Assembly (NCBI RefSeq): GCF_008923365.1
Contig: NZ_WBMR01000064.1
Coordinates: forward strand, 1 to 46,458
Length of the DNA: 46,458 nucleotides
Source: Actinomadura montaniterrae
Lineage (GTDB): Bacteria; Actinomycetota; Actinomycetes; Streptosporangiales; Streptosporangiaceae
Direction of reading: 5' to 3'
Below are positions 8,077-15,948 of this stretch, piece after piece. The notes beneath the pieces are model-generated. The model worked only from the letters and a program-made list of their open reading frames with translations, had not been told where the DNA came from and searched no databases. A program made the translations under genes and the position numbers. Position 1 is the first letter of the stretch. Every line of letters starts with the position of its first letter.

Positions 8077-8727
8077 CTAGGCGGGGCCGGGAGGCCGGCG
8101 GAGTGTACCGGTGGAAGTGAGATCGATGTCAATGTCGATGCCGAAGGGCAGGGTCAGCTTGAGCCGGTCATGGTGGATGCCGGTGGGGACGTAGGAGCCG
8201 GTGGCGGGATCGAGCTGGTAGACGTACACGATGGTCCGGCCGTCGTCCTGCTCGACGCGCCAGAAGTGCTTGATCCCGGCGGCGGCGTATCGGCGCGGCT
8301 TGACATCCCGGTCGCGGATCGCCGAGTCCGGCAGGACGGCCTCTACGACGAGCCGGACGTCTTCCGGGAAGAAATAGTGATCCGGCCGTTCACGACGCAT
8401 GGCCTCCGCCGTCACGACCACCACGTCCGTTGCCGGTGCCTGGCGTTCGTCGAGTCTCACCGTCATGCCGTGGATGGCATCCAGGTCCTCAGGAGCCTGA
8501 CGCCGCAGCTCGGCGGTCAGCAGGCTCACCGTGTGCGAGTGCCAGCGCGTCTGAGGAGCGGCGAAGATCAGAGCTCCGTCGATCAGCTCGGACTGGCGCG
8601 GCAGGTCGCGCATGCGCAGAAAATGATCGGCGGTGAACCCGCCGGGCGGCGGGAACACCCAGTGAGGCAATGAATCGACGCTCGCCCGGATACTCTTTGC
8701 GCCCACATCGACACTCTCCGCACTCAT
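8077..8727 (-). CDS. Uma2-family (DUF820) nuclease-fold protein, copy B
   Basis: This 216-residue paralogue of the next gene downstream shares long near-identical stretches with it, such as GGFTADHFLR, SELIDGALIFAAPQT, and RDRDVKPRRYAAAGI. The PD-(D/E)XK-type residues are kept (ATDVVVV, LVVEAVLPDS and the lysine of DVKPRRY). The ATG at 8727 has no strong Shine-Dalgarno but agrees with the paralogue's alignment; a GTG at 8778 would add 17 residues. The tandem pair looks like a local gene duplication, with both copies open and probably expressed together. Function is unknown beyond the fold. Confidence 0.86.
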   Translation of the reverse strand: MSAESVDVGAKSIRASVDSLPHWVFPPPGGFTADHFLRMRDLPRQSELIDGALIFAAPQTRWHSHTVSLLTAELRRQAPEDLDAIHGMTVRLDERQAPATDVVVVTAEAMRRERPDHYFFPEDVRLVVEAVLPDSAIRDRDVKPRRYAAAGIKHFWRVEQDDGRTIVYVYQLDPATGSYVPTGIHHDRLKLTLPFGIDIDIDLTSTGTLRRPPGPA

Positions 8728-8785
8728 GCAGGCATTCTGGCGCAGGAATACGGCCCCCTGCCCGGCGAACGCCGACACCGGGGTG

Positions 8786-9232
8786 TCAGGCGGGGTCGGG
8801 GGTTTCGCTGCGGGTGCGGAGGAGGGCCTTCAGCTCGGTGAGCTGGCGGGCGGCGAGGGTCTTCTCGGCGCCGTTGATGCCCATCGCGCCGATGGACGTG
8901 CCGTCCGCGAGGTCGAGGGTGGGCCACGGGTCGCCCTCGGTCATCGACACGCCGAGCACCTCGGGCCAGTCGAGGCGGCGGGTGCGGAACGCGTTGACGA
9001 CCGTGAGGCCCGACTCGTCGGCGGTGACGCGGCAGCGGGCCAGCATGTGCAGGACCCACGCGACGACCAGGCCGAACACGACGATGAGGATCCGGTCGAA
9101 CAGCTTGAACTGGGGGGCCACCACCACGGCGAGCGCGATCAGGCCGAGCACGACCACGCCCGCCGTGATGTAGGCCACGAGCCGTGTGGTGCGGGGACGC
9201 CACACGACCGGAAGGGCCCTGACCTCAGTCAA
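8786..9232 (-). CDS. PH-domain membrane protein
   Basis: The 148-residue protein has two hydrophobic helices near the N-terminus (about residues 17-38 and 46-65) followed by a small pleckstrin-homology-like domain (CRVTADESGLTVVNAFRTRRLDWPEVLGV) of the bacterial bPH type. It reads from a TTG at 9232 that overlaps the hisG stop region by 8 bp, so it is translationally coupled to hisG. A homologous PH protein next to hisG is common in actinomycetes. Its function is not known. The TTG is the only start that leaves the first helix intact. Confidence 0.85.
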   Translation of the reverse strand: MTEVRALPVVWRPRTTRLVAYITAGVVVLGLIALAVVVAPQFKLFDRILIVVFGLVVAWVLHMLARCRVTADESGLTVVNAFRTRRLDWPEVLGVSMTEGDPWPTLDLADGTSIGAMGINGAEKTLAARQLTELKALLRTRSETPDPA

Positions 9233-10100
9233 CGATCTTCGAGATGGGGATCTCGAGGATGTCGTGCGCGCCGGCCGCCTTCAGCGCGGGGATCAGCGTG
9301 TTCACCCCGCGCTTGGCGACGACGGACTCGACCGCGCTGGAGTCGCCGCCGGCCAGCGAGGTGACCGTGGGCGACGACATCGACGGCATGATGTCCAGGA
9401 CCTTCGGCAGGTCGGACTGGGCGACGTTCAGCTTCAGCAGCACGTTGCCGCGCGCCCGGATCGCGCCCTGCAGCAGCAGGGAGACGTCCTCCATCGCGGC
9501 GCGCTTCTCGGCGTCCTCGTAGGCCTCCCGGTTGGCGACCAGCTCGGTGTAGCTGGTCAGGAGGGTGTCGAGGATGCGCAGGCCGTTCTTGCGGAGCGAC
9601 GAGCCGGTCTCGGTGAGGTCGACGATCGCGTCCACGATGTCGGGGACCTTCGCCTCCGTCGCGCCGTAGGACGGGACGACCTTCGCCTTCACGCCGTGCT
9701 TGTCGAGGAACCGCTTGGTCATCGCGGGGAACTCGGTGGAGATCCGGACGCCCTCCGGCAGGTCCGACACGCTCTGCCAGGGCGCGTCCTCCGGCACCGC
9801 CATGATCACGCGGACCGGGTTGGAGGTCGCCTTGGAGTACTGGAGCTCGCCGAGGCTGACCACGTCGGAGTCGGTCTCGGTGATCCAGTCGCGGCCGGTG
9901 ATGCCGAGGTCGAACAGGCCCTGCTCGAGGTAGGTCGGGATCTCCTGCGGGCGCAGGACCCGGACGCGGTCGATGCGCGGGTCGTCGATGGAGGCGCGGT
10001 AGTCGCGGTCCGAGGCGCGCCGGACGGTGAGGTCGGCGGCGTCGAACAGCTGCATGGTCGCCTTCTCCAGCGACCCCTTCGGCAGGACGAGTGACAGCAC
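9225..10100 (-). CDS. hisG: ATP phosphoribosyltransferase, long form
   Basis: HisG catalyses the first step of histidine synthesis, joining ATP and PRPP to give phosphoribosyl-ATP. At 291 residues this is the long, HisZ-independent form with a C-terminal ACT-like regulatory domain for histidine feedback (last 75 residues, SDLPKVLDIMPSMSSPTV). The catalytic domain begins LSLVLPKGSLEKAT and includes the phosphate-binding LTETGSSLRKNGLRI. The GTG at 10100 follows AAAGG at good spacing. It lies 48 bp downstream of ribH. In Streptomyces-type gene orders hisE sits between ribH and hisG; here there is no room for it. Confidence 0.97.
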   Translation of the reverse strand: MLSLVLPKGSLEKATMQLFDAADLTVRRASDRDYRASIDDPRIDRVRVLRPQEIPTYLEQGLFDLGITGRDWITETDSDVVSLGELQYSKATSNPVRVIMAVPEDAPWQSVSDLPEGVRISTEFPAMTKRFLDKHGVKAKVVPSYGATEAKVPDIVDAIVDLTETGSSLRKNGLRILDTLLTSYTELVANREAYEDAEKRAAMEDVSLLLQGAIRARGNVLLKLNVAQSDLPKVLDIMPSMSSPTVTSLAGGDSSAVESVVAKRGVNTLIPALKAAGAHDILEIPISKIVD

Positions 10101-10148
10101 GGAATTGCCTTTCGGAATGGGTTGGGCTTGCGGATGCCGGGGGGGACC

Positions 10149-10661
10149 TCAGGAGCCCAGATGCTCCAGGCCGTGCCCGGCGTGACCGTGATGCCGCAGA
10201 CCTCGCAGGGTCAGTGCCGTGTCGAGTGCGGCCACAGTCGCCTCCCATCCCTTGTCCTCGGAGCTGCCCGGCAGCCCGCTGCGTTCCAGCGCCTGTTCAA
10301 TGGTGTCACATGTGAGGACCCCGTTGCCCACCGGAGTCGACTCGTCCAGTGCAACGCGTGTCACACCGGTCGTCACGGAGTCGCAGACATAGTCGAAATG
10401 GGCGGTCGCGCCCCGGATGACCGCGCCGAGGCAGACGACGGCGTCGAGGTCGCGGGCGAGCTGCTGGGCGATCACGGGGATCTCGAGGGCGCCGGCGACC
10501 CGGACGACGACGGGCGCGTCGATCCCGCACGCCTTCGCCGCGGCGACGGCGCGCTCCAGCAGCTGGTCGGTGATCTGCCCGTGCCAGCGGGTGCAGACGA
10601 CGCCGAGCGTCAGCCCGGCGGCGTCGACGACGCTGTCCTCGGGGCGTCCCGCACCGCTCAT
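10149..10661 (-). CDS. ribH: 6,7-dimethyl-8-ribityllumazine synthase
   Basis: RibH condenses 5-amino-6-ribitylaminouracil with dihydroxybutanone phosphate to form lumazine, the riboflavin precursor; family members assemble into pentamers or 60-subunit shells. The 170-residue protein has the substrate motifs VAGALEIPV, LGAVIRGATAHFDYV and GVLTCDTIEQA. Its ATG overlaps the ribBA stop (ATGA), so it is the fourth coupled gene of the riboswitch-controlled operon. The C-terminal tail is His/Gly-rich (RGLRHHGHAGHGLEHLGS), longer than in many homologues. Confidence 0.97.
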   Translation of the reverse strand: MSGAGRPEDSVVDAAGLTLGVVCTRWHGQITDQLLERAVAAAKACGIDAPVVVRVAGALEIPVIAQQLARDLDAVVCLGAVIRGATAHFDYVCDSVTTGVTRVALDESTPVGNGVLTCDTIEQALERSGLPGSSEDKGWEATVAALDTALTLRGLRHHGHAGHGLEHLGS

Positions 10662-11896
10662 GAGAGTCCTTCGATCTCGTGTCCGAGACGGTCGCGCTTG
10701 ACCGTCAGGTAGCGCCGGTTGTGCTCGGTGACGACGACGGGCATCGTCTCGCGGCCGCGCACCTCCAGCCCGAACCCGTCCAGGCCCGCCAGCTTGTCGG
10801 GGTTGTTGGTGAGCACCCGGATCGAGCGGACGCCCAGGTCACGCAGCATATGCGCGGCGTTGGAGTACTCGCGCGCGTCGGCGGGCAGGCCGAGTTCGAG
10901 GTTGGCGTCGACGGTGTCGGAGCCGTGGTCCTGCAGGGCGTAGGCGCGCAGCTTGGCCAGCAGGCCGATGCCGCGGCCCTCGTGACCGCGCAGGTACACC
11001 ACGACGCCGCGGCCCTCCGCGGCGATGCGCTCCATGGCGGCGTCGAGCTGGGTGCCGCAGTCGCAGCGCTCGGAGTGCAGGACGTCGCCGGTGAGGCATT
11101 CGGAGTGCGCGCGGACGAGGACGTCCTCGCCGTCGCCGATCTCGCCGAGGACGAGCGCGAGGTGCTCGCCGCCGTCGATCTCGCTGGAGAACCCGACGGC
11201 GCGCCACATCCCGTACCGGTTCGGCAGCCGGGTCTCGACGACCCGGGTGACCATCGCCTCGGTGCGGCGGCGGTGCTCGGCGAGCTGCTCGATGGAGATC
11301 AGCTTGAGGCCGTGCTCCTTGGCGAACACCTGCAGCTCGGGGAGGCGCGCCATGGTGCCGTCCTCGTTGACGACCTCGGCGAGGACGCCCGCCGGGGTGA
11401 GCCCGGCCATCCGGGCGAGGTCGACGGCGGCCTCGGTGTGCCCGCGGCGGCGCAGCACGCCGCCCTCGTGGTAGCGCAGGGGGAAGATGTGCCCGGGGCG
11501 GACGAGGTCGCGGGGCTCGGACGCCGAGTCGGCGAGGGTCCGGATCGTGCGGGCCCGGTCGGCGGCGGAGATGCCGGTGCTGACGCCGAGCCGGGCGTCG
11601 ACGCTGACGGTGTAGGCGGTGCGCATCCGCTCGCTGTTCTGCGCGGTCATCAGCGGGATCTGCAGCCGGTCGAGGTCGGCGCCCTCCATCGGGACGCAGA
11701 TCACGCCGCTGGTGTAGCGGATCGTGAAGGTGAGCAGCTCCGGCGTCGCCTTCGACGCGGCGAAGATGATGTCGCCCTCGTTCTCGCGGTCCTCGTCGTC
11801 GACGACCACGACGGCGCGTCCCGCCGCGATGTCGGCGACCGCCTCCTCGATCGGGTCGAAGATCCCGCTTCCGTTCAGTCCGTCGTCGCCGCTCAT
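10658..11896 (-). CDS. ribBA: Bifunctional DHBP synthase / GTP cyclohydrolase II
   Basis: This 412-residue fusion supplies both riboflavin precursors. The N-terminal domain (about residues 1-210) is 3,4-dihydroxy-2-butanone-4-phosphate synthase with the metal/acid loop VVDDEDRENEGDI and TGISAADRARTI. The C-terminal domain is GTP cyclohydrolase II with the zinc site SECLTGDVLHSERCDCGT and YLRGHEGRGIGL. Both active sites look intact, unlike some actinobacterial RibA paralogues with one dead domain. The ATG at 11896 overlaps the ribM stop (ATGA) and the stop overlaps ribH in the same way. Confidence 0.97.
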   Translation of the reverse strand: MSGDDGLNGSGIFDPIEEAVADIAAGRAVVVVDDEDRENEGDIIFAASKATPELLTFTIRYTSGVICVPMEGADLDRLQIPLMTAQNSERMRTAYTVSVDARLGVSTGISAADRARTIRTLADSASEPRDLVRPGHIFPLRYHEGGVLRRRGHTEAAVDLARMAGLTPAGVLAEVVNEDGTMARLPELQVFAKEHGLKLISIEQLAEHRRRTEAMVTRVVETRLPNRYGMWRAVGFSSEIDGGEHLALVLGEIGDGEDVLVRAHSECLTGDVLHSERCDCGTQLDAAMERIAAEGRGVVVYLRGHEGRGIGLLAKLRAYALQDHGSDTVDANLELGLPADAREYSNAAHMLRDLGVRSIRVLTNNPDKLAGLDGFGLEVRGRETMPVVVTEHNRRYLTVKRDRLGHEIEGLS

Positions 11897-12534
11897 GCGG
11901 TCACCGCCTTGTTCCCGGGGGCCGGCACTGCCTTCGCTTCCCGCAGCCAGTTCCTGAACCCGACCATCACCATCACGAAGAAGATCACGTAGACCGCGCC
12001 GGACACGTACAGCCCGGAGTGCAGGGCGACCGGCACGCCGACCAGGTCGACCAGCACCCACACGATCCAGAAGTCGACGAGCGCGCGGCTCTGCGCGAAC
12101 GTCGCGACGGCGCTGCCGACGAAGATGTAGGCGTTCGCCCACGGCGACCAGGCGGCCTTGAGCCAGTCGACGTGGAGGAACAGCTCGGCGACCGCGGCGG
12201 TGCCGACGACGAGGGCCGCGATCAGCACCGCGCGCTCCTTCGCCGTGGCGCTCCGCACGACGAGGGGGTCGCCGCCGCGCCGTCCGCGCGCCCACATCGC
12301 CCAGCCGTAGACGGCGAGGAAGCCGAACAGCACCTGCTTGAGGGCGTTGCCGGGGACGTCGGCGTGCACGGACGCGGCGAGCAGCAGCAGCGCGCCGGCC
12401 AGCTGCACCGGCCACGTCCAGAGGGTCTTGCGCATGGCGAGCCACACCACGGCGAGCGACAGGATGTTGCCGGCGAGGTCGGTCCACAGGATGTGCTCGC
12501 CGAAGACGTCGAAGCCCGCGTCCAGCCAGGTCAT
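11893..12534 (-). CDS. ribM: RibM/PnuX-type riboflavin transporter (PnuC family)
   Basis: The 213-residue membrane protein has about seven hydrophobic helices and the PnuC-family signature region SPWANAYIFVGSAVATFAQSRALVDFWIVWVLVDLVGVP. In Streptomyces davawensis and Corynebacterium, members encoded in the riboflavin operon import riboflavin and the analogue roseoflavin rather than nicotinamide riboside. Its position between ribE and ribBA, with ATGA overlaps on both sides and under an FMN riboswitch, matches that ribE-ribM-ribA-ribH order. I infer riboflavin as substrate from this context, because PnuC-family sequence alone does not fix substrate. Confidence 0.92.
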   Translation of the reverse strand: MTWLDAGFDVFGEHILWTDLAGNILSLAVVWLAMRKTLWTWPVQLAGALLLLAASVHADVPGNALKQVLFGFLAVYGWAMWARGRRGGDPLVVRSATAKERAVLIAALVVGTAAVAELFLHVDWLKAAWSPWANAYIFVGSAVATFAQSRALVDFWIVWVLVDLVGVPVALHSGLYVSGAVYVIFFVMVMVGFRNWLREAKAVPAPGNKAVTA

Positions 12535-13157
12535 GCCGCGCCGCCCACCGGGTCCGGGGCTCCTGCCGCGCGGTCGCCGAGCATCCGCTCGACGTACTTG
12601 GCGACGACGTCGACCTCGAGGTTGACGGGGTCGCCGGGCTTCTTGTGGCCGAGCGTGGTGAGGGCCAGCGTCGTCGGGATGAGCGCGACGCTGAACCGGT
12701 CGGCGGCGGCGTCGACGACGGTGAGGCTGATGCCGTCGACCGTGATCGAGCCCTTGCCGACGACGTAGCGGGCGAGCTCCCCGGGCAGCGAGACGGTGAC
12801 GACGTCCCAGCGTTCGCCCGGTTCGCGGGAGAGGATCGTTCCGACGCCGTCGACGTGACCCTGGACGAGGTGGCCGCCGAGCCGGTCGGAGAGCCGGACG
12901 GGCCGCTCCAGGTTGACCTTGGACCCGGGCTCCAGCGCGCCGAGGCTGGACCGGTCCAGCGTCTCCTTCATCGCGTCGGCGGTGAAGGTGCCGTCCTTGA
13001 CGTCCACCACGGTGAGACAAACGCCGTTGACGGCGATCGACGCGCCGTGGACGGCGTCCTCGGTGACGAGCGGGCCGCGGATCGTCAGGACGGCCGAGTC
13101 TCCCTCGGCCTCGACCGCGACGATCTCGCCGAGCTCCTCGACGATGCCGGTGAACAT
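12531..13157 (-). CDS. ribE: Riboflavin synthase, alpha subunit
   Basis: The enzyme dismutates two lumazines to riboflavin and the ribityl precursor. The 208-residue protein is two tandem lumazine-binding domains: the first opens with MFTGIVEELGEI, the second with LGGHLVQGHVDGVGTI, each carrying a VNG(V/I)xLTVV-type segment. The ATG at 13157 follows a strong GAGGAGG, and the FMN riboswitch ends about 100 bp upstream. As the first gene of the operon it will feel the riboswitch most directly. Its stop overlaps the ribM start (ATGA). Confidence 0.96.
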   Translation of the reverse strand: MFTGIVEELGEIVAVEAEGDSAVLTIRGPLVTEDAVHGASIAVNGVCLTVVDVKDGTFTADAMKETLDRSSLGALEPGSKVNLERPVRLSDRLGGHLVQGHVDGVGTILSREPGERWDVVTVSLPGELARYVVGKGSITVDGISLTVVDAAADRFSVALIPTTLALTTLGHKKPGDPVNLEVDVVAKYVERMLGDRAAGAPDPVGGAA

Positions 13158-13228
13158 TCCCCGGGCCTCCTCAGTTCCGTTCGGTACGGAACCCGGCTCC
13201 GGGGGTGTACGTGCGTCGACGTCGCGGG

Positions 13229-13250
13229 CACCCCTGCCGTCACAGGGGTG
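13229..13250 (-). promoter_or_regulatory. Hairpin between the FMN riboswitch and ribE
   Basis: CACCCCTG (13229-13236) and CAGGGGTG (13243-13250) form a perfect 8-bp stem with a 6-base loop, immediately after the aptamer in the transcript. It could be part of the expression platform. It lacks a U-run, so classical intrinsic termination is unlikely; Rho-dependent or translational control would be alternatives. Confidence 0.5.
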
Positions 13251-13254
13251 TGCT

Positions 13255-13381
13255 GCGCGCTGCCTCCCATCCGGACTTTCACCGTCGGTCCTGGAGTTCC
13301 ACCAGGTCAACCGGCCGATGGCTTCGGCCGGGTCGCGGACTGTCACCGCCGGTTCGGAATTTCACCGACCCCGGAGCACGC
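13255..13381 (-). promoter_or_regulatory. FMN riboswitch (RFN element) of the rib operon
   Basis: Read on minus, this leader has the conserved RFN blocks in order: GGTCGGTGAAATTCC, GAACCGGCGGTGACAGTCC, a variable hairpin CCGGCCGAAGCCATCGGCCGG, GACGGTGAAAGTCC and GGATGGGAGGCAG. The closing stem pairs GCGTGCT (13381-13375) with AGCGCGC (13261-13255). It senses FMN and should shut the operon down when flavin is plentiful. It lies about 100 bp upstream of ribE on the same strand. Confidence 0.96.
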
Positions 13382-13473
13382 GTTCATGCTTTGGGAACAG
13401 TGTGCCATGCGAACCGCCGCCCGCCCTATGTGAGCATCGCCACGGCCGCCTTCCGCTGACCAAGCGCTCGCTC

Positions 13474-13502
13474 GGGTTATCCTTGCCCGGTTCAACGTTC
13501 AA
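13474..13502 (-). promoter_or_regulatory. Candidate promoter for the rib leader
   Basis: On minus, TTGAAC (13502-13497) is followed after 17 bp by TAACCC (13479-13474). Spacing is ideal and position is right, about 90 bp before the riboswitch, but the -10 is a weak match. The rest of the 13382-13649 interval shows no credible gene. Confidence 0.3.
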
Positions 13503-13649
13503 CGATCTCCGGCACCGGGTAGACCCCGATCCGGAACCCGCCTCCGCTCCCCGCACCCGACTCCGCGCCGCCGAGGCCCGTGGTGACCGCCATTCCCAAC
13601 GTGGGCCCGGCGGCGCGGCCCGCGGGGACCGCGCCACGACCGCCCCTGG

Positions 13650-14288
13650 TCAGCGGGCGAGGCGGAGGCCGCCGGGGCCGGTGGCCACGTGCGTCAGGTC
13701 CGCGACGACCGCGTGCGCCGCGGTCAGCTCCGACCGGTCGTGGCTGGTCGCGACCGCCAGGACGGTCGCGCCGGCGGCACGGCCCGCGGCGATGCCCGCC
13801 GGGGCGTCCTCGATCACCACGCAAGCCGACGGGTCCACGCCGAGGCGGGAGGCCCCCAGCAGGTAGCCGGTCGGGTCGGGCTTCCCGCGCGGGACGTCCT
13901 CGGCGGTGATCACGACGGGCGGCAGCGGGACGCCGGCGACCCCGGTGCGGACCCGGAGCTGCTCCTTGTCCATCGACGTCACCATCGCCCACGGCATGCC
14001 GTTCATCGCGGTGAGCAGGGCCAGGGCGCCCGGCAGCGCGGTGATCCCGTCGGTGCGCTCGGCCTCCAGGGCGTCGAGGCGCGCGGTGGCCGCGGCGACC
14101 CGGTCGGCGGGCAGGAAGTCGGCGACGCGGTCGCTCGTGCGGCGGCCGTGCGCGCCCGACAGGAACTCGTCGGCGTCGAGCCCGTACTCCGCCGCCCAGA
14201 CGCGGGCGGCCGCCTCGACCAGCGGGGTCGAGTCGACGAGCGTGCCGTCCACGTCGAACAGGACGGCCGTACAGGGCAGTGTCACCAT
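13650..14288 (-). CDS. HAD-superfamily phosphatase
   Basis: The 212-residue hydrolase has all four HAD motifs: nucleophile DVDGTLVDS near the N-terminus, VTSMD mid-protein, KPDPTGYLLGA with the lysine, and VIEDAPAGIAAGRAAG. A small helical cap lies after motif I, as in the beta-phosphoglucomutase/sugar-phosphatase class. The protein is read from ATG at 14288, 15 bp after rpe, so it is in the rpe transcription unit. It is the last gene before the FMN riboswitch. Substrates of this class are sugar or polyol phosphates; 5-amino-6-(5-phosphoribitylamino)uracil, whose phosphatase is a HAD enzyme in other bacteria, is a possibility raised only by position. Confidence 0.9.
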   Translation of the reverse strand: MVTLPCTAVLFDVDGTLVDSTPLVEAAARVWAAEYGLDADEFLSGAHGRRTSDRVADFLPADRVAAATARLDALEAERTDGITALPGALALLTAMNGMPWAMVTSMDKEQLRVRTGVAGVPLPPVVITAEDVPRGKPDPTGYLLGASRLGVDPSACVVIEDAPAGIAAGRAAGATVLAVATSHDRSELTAAHAVVADLTHVATGPGGLRLAR

Positions 14289-14303
14289 GAGGTCACCCGG
14301 CCC

Positions 14304-14981
14304 TCACCAGGAGGCGGCGGCGGTCGCCTTCTCCGCCTGCGCCTTCAGCCGCCGGACGGCCTCGGACGGGTCGTCGGCGCCGTAGACGGCGCTGCCCGCG
14401 ACGAACACGTCCGCGCCGGCGTCCGCGCAGCGCTCGATCGTCTCGGCGCTGACGCCGCCGTCCACCTGCACCCAGACGGGCAGGTCGCGGCCCTTGATCA
14501 TGTCGCGGGCGCGGCGGACCTTCGGGAGCACGACGTCGAGGAACTTCTGCCCCCCGAACCCGGGCTCGACGGTCATGAGCAGGAGCATGTCGATCTCGCC
14601 GAGGAGGTCTTCGAAGCCCTCGACCGGCGTGGCGGGATTCACACCGAGCCCGGCGCGCGCGCCGGCGGCGCGGATGGCGCGCAGGGTCCGGATCGGCGCC
14701 TTGGCGGCCTCGGCGTGGATCGTGACGCTGCCCGCCCCGGCCTCGGCGTACTGCGGCGCCCACCGGTCCGGGTCCTCGATCATCAGGTGGCAGTCGAGGG
14801 GCAGCGCGCTGTGCTTGAGCAGCGCCTCGACGACCGGGAGCCCGAGGGTCAGGTTGGGCACGAAGTGGTTGTCCATGACGTCGACGTGCACCCAGTCGGC
14901 GGTGCCGGAGATGAGCGCGACGTCCTCGGCCAGGCGGGCGAAGTCCGCGGAGAGGATGCTGGGTGCGATCTGTGGTGCCAT
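14304..14981 (-). CDS. rpe: Ribulose-phosphate 3-epimerase
   Basis: Rpe interconverts ribulose-5-phosphate and xylulose-5-phosphate in the pentose phosphate and Calvin pathways. The 225-residue TIM barrel has the signatures IAPSILSADFARL, HVDVMDNHFVPNLTLG, CHLMIEDPDRW and MTVEPGFGGQKF, carrying the metal-binding His and Asp residues and the catalytic Asp. It follows the PAP2 gene after 12 bp and precedes the HAD phosphatase by 15 bp. Ribulose-5-phosphate is also the RibB substrate encoded next door. Confidence 0.98.
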   Translation of the reverse strand: MAPQIAPSILSADFARLAEDVALISGTADWVHVDVMDNHFVPNLTLGLPVVEALLKHSALPLDCHLMIEDPDRWAPQYAEAGAGSVTIHAEAAKAPIRTLRAIRAAGARAGLGVNPATPVEGFEDLLGEIDMLLLMTVEPGFGGQKFLDVVLPKVRRARDMIKGRDLPVWVQVDGGVSAETIERCADAGADVFVAGSAVYGADDPSEAVRRLKAQAEKATAAASW

Positions 14982-14993
14982 GATGCCCCGAGT

Positions 14994-15941
14994 CTATTGG
15001 GCCGGTTCGTCCTGCCCATCACCCGGCCGGGTGAGCGCGGGGGTGGCCCGGCACGCCAGCCCGAGCCGGACGAACGCCTCCGGCGCGCCCGCCGTCGCCC
15101 ACAGGGCCAGCAGCGCCTGCACCGCGAACGCCTCCCCCGCGCGGGGCCACGGGAGCAGGTCGAGCGAGGAGATCACGCCCGCGCCCGCGGCGCCGACGAC
15201 CAGGCGCGCGAGGCGGCGCCCGAGGGTGCCGCCCGCGTCGAACCAGCCGCGCGCGGCGAGGACCGACATCCCCGCCAGGATCCCGAACAGGCCGCCGGTG
15301 GCGGCGGCCGCCTCGTTCACGGTGATCGGACGGGTGTGCCCGCCGGCCGCGACGAGGGCCTCCGCCCACGCGGCGGGCCACCGCCAGCCGTGCAGGGAGC
15401 GGACGGCGAGCCAGGCGGCGCCCAGGAACGCCAGCGAGATCACCAGCGCCATCGCCAGCTGCAGGGGCAGCGGGCGGCGGCTCCACCACGGGACGGCGCG
15501 CGGCTCCAGCCACAGCGCCAGGATCAGGACGCCCAGGCCGATCGCCCAGCCGGCGAGGACCTGGCCCCACGAGTGCACGCCGAGGTAGACCCGCGACACA
15601 CCGATCAGCACGATCACGGCGGCCGCCGCCGCCCACACGCCCGCGCGCCGCGTGCGGGACGCGAAGAAGCCCCACGTCACGACGGCGTTCTGCGCGTGCC
15701 CCGACGGCATGCCGAACGAGGCGAGCGGCTGCCGCCCGCGGACGGCCGGGTCCGTCCAGAACGGGCGCGGCGCGTGCCACACCAGCTTCAGGACGGTGTT
15801 GAGCGTCGACCCGAACGACAGGATGACGATCGCGCGCGCGGCGAGCCGCGGATGCACGCACCAGAAAAGGACGACCAGCGCCGGGATATAGAACCCGGCG
15901 CTGCCGAGGTACGTCATCGCGAACATGAAGCCGGTGAGCAC
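14994..15941 (-). CDS. PAP2-family membrane phosphatase
   Basis: The 315-residue polytopic protein has the PAP2/phosphatidic-acid-phosphatase motifs KLVWHAPRP (KX6RP), FGMPSGHAQN (PSGH) and SRVYLGVHSWGQV (SRX5H). The acidic residue that normally follows the last histidine (HxxxD) is Gln here. Other hydrophobic helices continue for about 150 residues beyond the motif region, longer than minimal PAP2 enzymes. Such proteins remove phosphate from lipid or polyprenyl phosphates on the outer face of the membrane. The GTG at 15941 lies 7 bp after the rsmB stop. Confidence 0.87.
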   Translation of the reverse strand: MLTGFMFAMTYLGSAGFYIPALVVLFWCVHPRLAARAIVILSFGSTLNTVLKLVWHAPRPFWTDPAVRGRQPLASFGMPSGHAQNAVVTWGFFASRTRRAGVWAAAAAVIVLIGVSRVYLGVHSWGQVLAGWAIGLGVLILALWLEPRAVPWWSRRPLPLQLAMALVISLAFLGAAWLAVRSLHGWRWPAAWAEALVAAGGHTRPITVNEAAAATGGLFGILAGMSVLAARGWFDAGGTLGRRLARLVVGAAGAGVISSLDLLPWPRAGEAFAVQALLALWATAGAPEAFVRLGLACRATPALTRPGDGQDEPAQ

Positions 15942-15948
15942 CGGCGTG

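Noticed and set aside
10149..13157. A hidden ribD in the riboflavin operon
   Set aside because: Every overlap from ribE to ribH is accounted for, and none of the frames shows the deaminase HAEVxA or reductase motifs of RibD.
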